Shown here: positions 15,396-18,900 of the stretch, one piece after another | How the letters are laid out: every line of letters begins with the position of its first letter | Numbering within the stretch: position 1 is the stretch's first letter | DNA from: an uncultured Gammaproteobacteria bacterium | GTDB lineage: Bacteria; Pseudomonadota; Gammaproteobacteria; Pseudomonadales; Pseudohongiellaceae | DNA: 18,900 bases | Direction of reading: 5' to 3' | NCBI GenBank assembly: GCA_903926285.1 | Contig: CAIYIP010000330.1 | Coordinates: forward strand, 1-18,900 | Translations under genes and position numbers: made by a program | Notes under the pieces: generated by a model | Told to the model about the DNA's origin: nothing | The model's database searches: none | The model's input: only the letters and a program-made list of their open reading frames with translations

Positions 15396-16604
15396 CTAAT
15401 TCCTGTTCCGCGAAATCACAAACGTCTCGTCGTTAAAATGTAGCCCGCCGTATTTCTGGAGGATCTTGGCCGTGGCCTTGAGGTAGGTGCCGTCATTGAT
15501 TACCTGCTCCAGCCGCGCATCCTCGATCTGGTTGACATAGATAGCCGCATTCCACGCCGCGAACAGAGTGGATGTCCCTATGCTGGCGCCGCCGAGTTCC
15601 GAGGGCAGGGCATGCATGCGGTAACTGAAAATGGCCTGGCTGTCGGAAGCGTCCTTGATATTGAAATGGCGCGCTTCACGACCGAGCAGCAGTTTGAGTT
15701 CACGCAGGATGTCGTGGCGGTCGACCGGGAAAGGTTGCTCGTCGGGCCAGAACTCCTGGATCACTTCCTGCGCGGGGTCCTTGCCACAAGATTGGATGAT
15801 TAACATGCGGCCCCCCGGCGCAAGTGAACGCGCGAGCGGCGCAACAATTTTTTCTGCCTTGAATTTAGCCGACGTGCGCGCACGCCAGGGCTGCGAGGCG
15901 AGCACAAAATCGTAATGCCAGTTTTGCACGCCGGCGCGGGGAATCACGCCGTCGAGCAGTATCTGGTGATCCTGCCGGTAGATCACAACTACTGATGGGC
16001 GTTTGAACAGCGGATTGCCGCTCACCTTGCTGGTTTGGGTTTCCCAACCTTTAGCGAGCATCGGATGCAGGCTTTCAAGCTGCTGCTTGTAGCCGTAGGA
16101 CGTGTTGCCCTCCAGCCGGATTTCCTGCCAGTTCATCGCAGCAGCCGAGGCGGTGTCAGAAGGCATCAGGCGGCAATCGGCATAGTTGAGGTTGGTCAGC
16201 ACCAGCACCATTGCCGGGTGCTCGCAAAAACGGTCGACCATCTTGTCGAGGCCGATGCGCACATCTTCCATGCTGATTTCCTTCGCCACCACCACGAGCG
16301 GAACTGTGGGGAAACGCTGGTGCAAGTCGCGCATGCAATCGGATAGCACTGTGGCATCGCCCATTCCCGCATCGTACATGCGCAGTGCAGGAGGGACTGG
16401 ATGCAGGTACTGGAACTCTTTGCCCGCACGTTTGGCAATCGCATATTTTTCGTTGCAGGTGTTGATGAAGGAAAGATAGTTCTGGCGATTGTCGTAAAAA
16501 CGGAAGGAGGCTTTTTGTTCGGTCTGGCTTGTGGATGATTTACTGGCGGCTAGAACTTTTTGTTTGGCTTGCGGCTTACATTTTGCTGCACTGGTTCTTG
16601 CCAT
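15396..16604 (-). CDS. Uncharacterised SAM-methyltransferase-like protein
   Basis: I do not recognise a named family. The 402-residue protein starts with about 30 residues rich in lysine, alanine, serine and glutamine, followed by a globular region. RMYDAGMGDATVLSDCMRD (75-93) looks like motif I of a class I methyltransferase, VVVAKEISMEDV like the following acidic strand, and LAPGGRMLIIQSCGKDP like the later strand after motif III. The basic head could bind nucleic acid or an acidic partner. AGGA about eleven bases before the ATG at 16604 supports the start. It is divergent from pilA across 490 bases and is not obviously linked to pilus formation. The substrate is unknown. Confidence 0.7.
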   Translation of the reverse strand: MARTSAAKCKPQAKQKVLAASKSSTSQTEQKASFRFYDNRQNYLSFINTCNEKYAIAKRAGKEFQYLHPVPPALRMYDAGMGDATVLSDCMRDLHQRFPTVPLVVVAKEISMEDVRIGLDKMVDRFCEHPAMVLVLTNLNYADCRLMPSDTASAAAMNWQEIRLEGNTSYGYKQQLESLHPMLAKGWETQTSKVSGNPLFKRPSVVVIYRQDHQILLDGVIPRAGVQNWHYDFVLASQPWRARTSAKFKAEKIVAPLARSLAPGGRMLIIQSCGKDPAQEVIQEFWPDEQPFPVDRHDILRELKLLLGREARHFNIKDASDSQAIFSYRMHALPSELGGASIGTSTLFAAWNAAIYVNQIEDARLEQVINDGTYLKATAKILQKYGGLHFNDETFVISRNRN

Positions 16605-16641
16605 ACTGACGTCCTATCCCGGTCAGGGCCTGCTTGCTCGT

Positions 16642-16662
16642 AAAAGTCATTTAATGACTTTT
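16642..16662. repeat. 9-bp palindrome near the methyltransferase-like gene start
   Basis: AAAAGTCAT (16642-16650) and ATGACTTTT (16654-16662) are perfect reverse complements around TTA. GCCTGC upstream and GCAGGC downstream extend the symmetry with mismatches. It lies about 40 bases before the ATG at 16604, so it may be an operator for that gene. A terminator role is less likely because no gene ends here. Confidence 0.45.
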
Positions 16663-16743
16663 TGCTGCAGGCTTGGTTTTTATTGTTCCCGGATGGTATG
16701 GGGCAGAGATCGGAGGGTCAATCATTGTCTTGGGGTGGCAGAT

Positions 16744-16777
16744 GCCAGCCTTTGCCGCTTAGGCGGCAAAGGCTGGC
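16744..16777. repeat. Perfect 15-bp stem, 4-base loop hairpin
   Basis: GCCAGCCTTTGCCGC (16744-16758) and GCGGCAAAGGCTGGC (16763-16777) pair perfectly around TTAG. No T run follows on either strand, so it is not a classic intrinsic terminator. It could be a REP-like element, a barrier between the divergent genes, or a processed RNA structure. Confidence 0.65.
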
Positions 16778-16809
16778 CTCGCGCCTACATCGGTTGTCGC
16801 TGCCATTAT

Positions 16810-16826
16810 TTGTCACATTGTGACAA
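16810..16826. promoter_or_regulatory. 17-base palindrome, candidate activator or repressor site
   Basis: TTGTCACA and TGTGACAA are exact reverse complements around a single T. It lies about 160 bases upstream of the sigma-54 promoter, within enhancer range. PilR sites in Pseudomonas contain TGTC elements, so PilR is a candidate, though the symmetry also suits a dimeric regulator of either divergent gene. The binding protein is unknown. Confidence 0.45.
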
Positions 16827-16985
16827 TTTGCGGCTTCCAGTGGAGGGCGGAAAAATACGATAAATCCCGAAAATCGAGAAAAAAGCCGCAAAAACAGGAC
16901 TTTTTGTGCCCCTTCTAACACTTTGAATTTTCAGGGGTGCTACCCACTCCACAATATCACAATGCAAGCGCGTAGTTTTTTGCAT

Positions 16986-17001
16986 TGGCACAAGACTTGC
17001 T
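16986..17001 (+). promoter_or_regulatory. Sigma-54 promoter of pilA
   Basis: TGGCAC, five bases, then TTGCT gives the -24/-12 pattern, with exactly ten bases between the GG and GC doublets. It sits about 95 bases before the pilA ATG, on the correct strand. In Pseudomonas and relatives pilA depends on sigma-54 (RpoN) and the PilS/PilR two-component system, which fits. Confidence 0.85.
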
Positions 17002-17094
17002 TCAAAACAACCTGCTGGTCGTTGCGCCAAATCGGTACTGCGATAAATCTCAACTACCTGAATTGATTTTTTCACCCAACCCTAGGAGCCACCA

Positions 17095-17517
17095 ATGCAA
17101 CTGAAGAAGAAAGTACAGCAGGGTTTTACCCTTATTGAATTGATGATCGTTATCGCGATCATCGGTATTCTGGCCGCTGTAGCGCTGCCTGCTTACCAGG
17201 ATTACACCATTCGTGCAAAAGCGTCTGAACTGGTACTTGGTGCAACTGCAGCCAAGGTTACTGTTTCTGAATTCGCTATTTCAAATGGCACACTGCCTAG
17301 CTCTACTGGAGTAATTGTTCAAAACATTACCACTGGTATGATTTCCAGTGTGCTTTGGGATGGTACTGCAATCGTAGTAAATGGAAGTGACACTATGCTG
17401 AATAGCAAAAACATTGAAGTAGAATTGCGGCCATCAATCAACACTGCGTCGGGTAGCATTTCGTGGGTTTGTGTCGCGACTCTGGGTACACAGTATTTGC
17501 CAAGCACTTGCCAATAA
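17095..17517 (+). CDS. pilA: Type IV major pilin
   Basis: This is the structural subunit of type IV pili, used for twitching, attachment and DNA uptake. The 140-residue prepilin has a short basic leader (MQLKKKVQQG) cut before Phe11 by PilD. It continues with FTLIELMIVIAIIGILAAVA, where mature Glu5 is present, then ALPAYQDYTIRAKASE. Cys126 and Cys139 should form the C-terminal disulfide loop. The globular part is rich in serine, threonine and asparagine, possible sugar attachment sites. AGGAG lies eight bases before the ATG. A sigma-54 promoter precedes it and a strong terminator follows. A GT-C glycosyltransferase-like gene lies directly downstream. Confidence 0.95.
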   Translation: MQLKKKVQQGFTLIELMIVIAIIGILAAVALPAYQDYTIRAKASELVLGATAAKVTVSEFAISNGTLPSSTGVIVQNITTGMISSVLWDGTAIVVNGSDTMLNSKNIEVELRPSINTASGSISWVCVATLGTQYLPSTCQ

Positions 17518-17537
17518 TAGTTAAAGCCTAATTAAAG

Positions 17538-17567
17538 AACCAGCTTGAGTTGAGCTGGTTTTTTTTT
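17538..17567 (+). terminator. Intrinsic terminator after pilA
   Basis: AACCAGCT (17538-17545) and AGCTGGTT (17553-17560) form an 8-bp stem around a 7-base loop. The T run 17559-17567 follows at once. It starts 20 bases after the pilA stop. It should end most pilA messages and leave limited read-through into the next gene. Confidence 0.9.
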
Positions 17568-18900
17568 GCAACAATTAGCTAGCGAGCAAGACATTAAAAC
17601 TATAAAGAAAAAGACTACACATCCACTGCTCTTACAGTTAATAGCATTTATTGCTGTCCTGGAGCTAACCGTACTAGTGTATTGGGCCGGACTTGATGGA
17701 CCATTTGTACTTGACGATGTAACAAGCATCGTATCGGCTTACATTGAAAATCCTGACTGGAATGCAATAGTCTACACCGTTACCCACAATACGAGTGGCC
17801 TGTTGGGCCGCAGCGTGTCGATCATGAGTTTCATGCTGACTGAATGGCAGTTCGGTCTGAACGCGTGGGGGTATAAATTTCACAATTTATTACTCCATCT
17901 TGCCAATGGCTGCCTGCTTTACCGTCTTCTGTATCTATTCCTACCCTTGCTGGATCCCAGAATTCGTCCAGTGAATGTCGCGTTGACCGCCGGCGTGACC
18001 ACAAGCTTCTGGCTGTTGCATCCGCTATTGGTGAGCACCGTTTTATACGCTGTCCAGCGTATGGTTGAAATGGCGGTTTTTTTCAGCCTGCTAGCCTTAC
18101 TTAGTTACTTTAACGCTCGTAGCCGGAATACAGCAGATTACAAATTTATAGTTTACGGCTGGATACTATTTCCTTTGACTTTAGTCCTTGCGATTTTGTC
18201 TAAAGAGACTGGGGTTCTCGTACCGGTGTATATTTTAATAATCGAGTTCCTGGTGTTCAAAACGACTGTGCAATCCTTGGCAAAGCAACGCCATTTGATT
18301 ATTTGGTTATCGTTTTATGTGTTCATCCCTATGGGGGTCGCCGCACTCTATATATTGATCCATTTCAGTAAGCTTGCAGATTACAGCATGCGAACTTTCA
18401 CTCTATATGAACGCTTGCTGACGCAACTGCACGTCATGGCTTCGTACATTCGTTCGATCTTATTTCCGCGTTTAAAAGATATGAGTCTGTATCAAGATGA
18501 TTTTCCGATTACGCAGACTCTGGATGGCTATACTGCTTTATTGCTGGGAATTTTAGTGTCAGTCGTTGCGTTGATCTGGTACCTGCGTCACCGGGCGCCC
18601 GTATTGGCTTTTGGCATTGCCTGGTTTTTAGGTTCACACTTGCTTGAATCAACTTTTGTAGCTCTCGAGATAGTTTTCGAGCATCGTAATTATTTTGGGG
18701 CAATGGGACTTTTGCTCCCTGTCGTCTACTATACGCTGCAAATTGCCAGTAAGGAGTTTCAGCCTTTGCGTTGGTTGTTGGCTGCTTTTTTTGTCGTGTT
18801 TGTTGGCCAGACCTACAGCCGTGTTCAGGAATGGAGCAACACAGAAGTAATGTTGAAAGTAGTTGTGAACGATCATCACAGCTCTCCCCGTGGACGCACC
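17566..18900 (+). CDS. GT-C membrane glycosyltransferase-like protein with TPR start, partial
   Basis: The frame stays open to the right edge (445 codons from TTG 17566). The product is a polytopic membrane protein with about ten hydrophobic helices. A first helix (about 20-42) is followed by GPFVLDDVTS, an acidic DD at 50-51 in the first outer loop, as in GT-C enzymes of the protein O-mannosyltransferase/TMTC type. Other landmarks are FHNLLLHLANGCLLYRL, WLLHPLLVSTVLYAVQRMVE, ILSKETGVLVPVY and FEHRNYFGAMGLLLP. The end (NDHHSSPRGRT) looks like the start of TPR repeats. Position beside pilA suggests it adds sugar to the pilin, as TfpW does in some Pseudomonas; this is inferred. No ATG precedes the first helix in frame. 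TTG 17566, inside the terminator T run, is the only standard start after the stop at 17551, so the start is uncertain. Confidence 0.75.
   Translation, partial: MQQLASEQDIKTIKKKTTHPLLLQLIAFIAVLELTVLVYWAGLDGPFVLDDVTSIVSAYIENPDWNAIVYTVTHNTSGLLGRSVSIMSFMLTEWQFGLNAWGYKFHNLLLHLANGCLLYRLLYLFLPLLDPRIRPVNVALTAGVTTSFWLLHPLLVSTVLYAVQRMVEMAVFFSLLALLSYFNARSRNTADYKFIVYGWILFPLTLVLAILSKETGVLVPVYILIIEFLVFKTTVQSLAKQRHLIIWLSFYVFIPMGVAALYILIHFSKLADYSMRTFTLYERLLTQLHVMASYIRSILFPRLKDMSLYQDDFPITQTLDGYTALLLGILVSVVALIWYLRHRAPVLAFGIAWFLGSHLLESTFVALEIVFEHRNYFGAMGLLLPVVYYTLQIASKEFQPLRWLLAAFFVVFVGQTYSRVQEWSNTEVMLKVVVNDHHSSPRGRT

Larger units (their letters stand above)
16605..17094. other. Regulatory gap between methyltransferase-like gene and pilA
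   Basis: These 490 bases hold no convincing gene. They contain a 9-bp palindrome close to the minus-strand gene (16642-16662), a perfect 15-bp stem hairpin (16744-16777), a 17-base palindrome (16810-16826), and a sigma-54 promoter for pilA (16986-17001). The last third is AT-rich with several A and T runs, as is common between an activator site and a sigma-54 promoter. Confidence 0.6.

Noticed and set aside
1..18900. tRNA, rRNA or CRISPR array
   Set aside because: I saw no cloverleaf-like sequence, no ribosomal RNA blocks and no regularly spaced repeats.

Overview
The window reads as the chromosome of a gammaproteobacterium, probably a marine or freshwater relative of the Cellvibrionales/Spongiibacteraceae. 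This is inferred from the long-form argininosuccinate synthase, an rnf operon ending in nth, Escherichia-like MetG and GloA, a sigma-54 type IV pilin locus, and a compound inverted repeat of a kind I recall from intergenic regions of such genomes. Most genes are core metabolism. Four places are unusual: the DNA upstream of argG, a tandem acetyltransferase/Mur-ligase island, the rnf operon, and the pilin locus.

Layout. A long intergenic inverted repeat (94-204) lies just upstream of argG (292-1632, +). Facing argG are two tandem paralogous FemAB/GNAT-like transferases on the minus strand (3980-1774). They are divergent, across a 440-bp gap, from an AT-rich gene for a free-standing cyanophycin-synthetase-like Mur ligase domain (4421-5684, +), whose frame breaks at a run of eight T. 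Next comes a minus-strand operon, transcribed from about 11316 down to 5695: rnfA-rnfB-rnfC-rnfD-rnfG-nth and a short methyltransferase-like remnant. All junctions overlap by 1 or 4 nt. gloA (minus) and an Sfp-type phosphopantetheinyl transferase (plus) are divergent. metG (minus) meets the transferase tail to tail. A RelE/ParE-type toxin with a ribbon-helix-helix antitoxin and a palindromic operator follows, then an unfamiliar methyltransferase-like gene. After a 490-bp regulatory gap come pilA with a sigma-54 promoter and a terminator, and a GT-C membrane glycosyltransferase-like gene that runs off the right edge.

Main observation: the Rnf complex looks remodelled. No separate rnfE lies between rnfG and nth. 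Instead RnfG carries a C-terminal tail of about 75 residues that resembles the end of RnfE, including its last membrane helix. RnfA has lost the N-terminal loop that normally carries a cluster-binding cysteine. In known Rnf complexes the paired RnfA and RnfE cysteines hold an intramembrane [2Fe-2S] cluster, so both losses hit the same cofactor, while the Fe-S motifs of RnfB and RnfC and the flavin threonines of RnfD and RnfG remain. The last gene of the same operon also looks like the product of in-frame internal deletions.

Second observation: two FemAB/GNAT-like transferases sit next to a lone CphA-like peptide-ligase domain, which suggests a small amino-acid or peptide conjugation module of unknown product. 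The ligase gene is frameshifted as given and some usual Mur-ligase residues are changed, so the module may be decaying. Homology statements rest on motif recognition from memory; no database search was possible.
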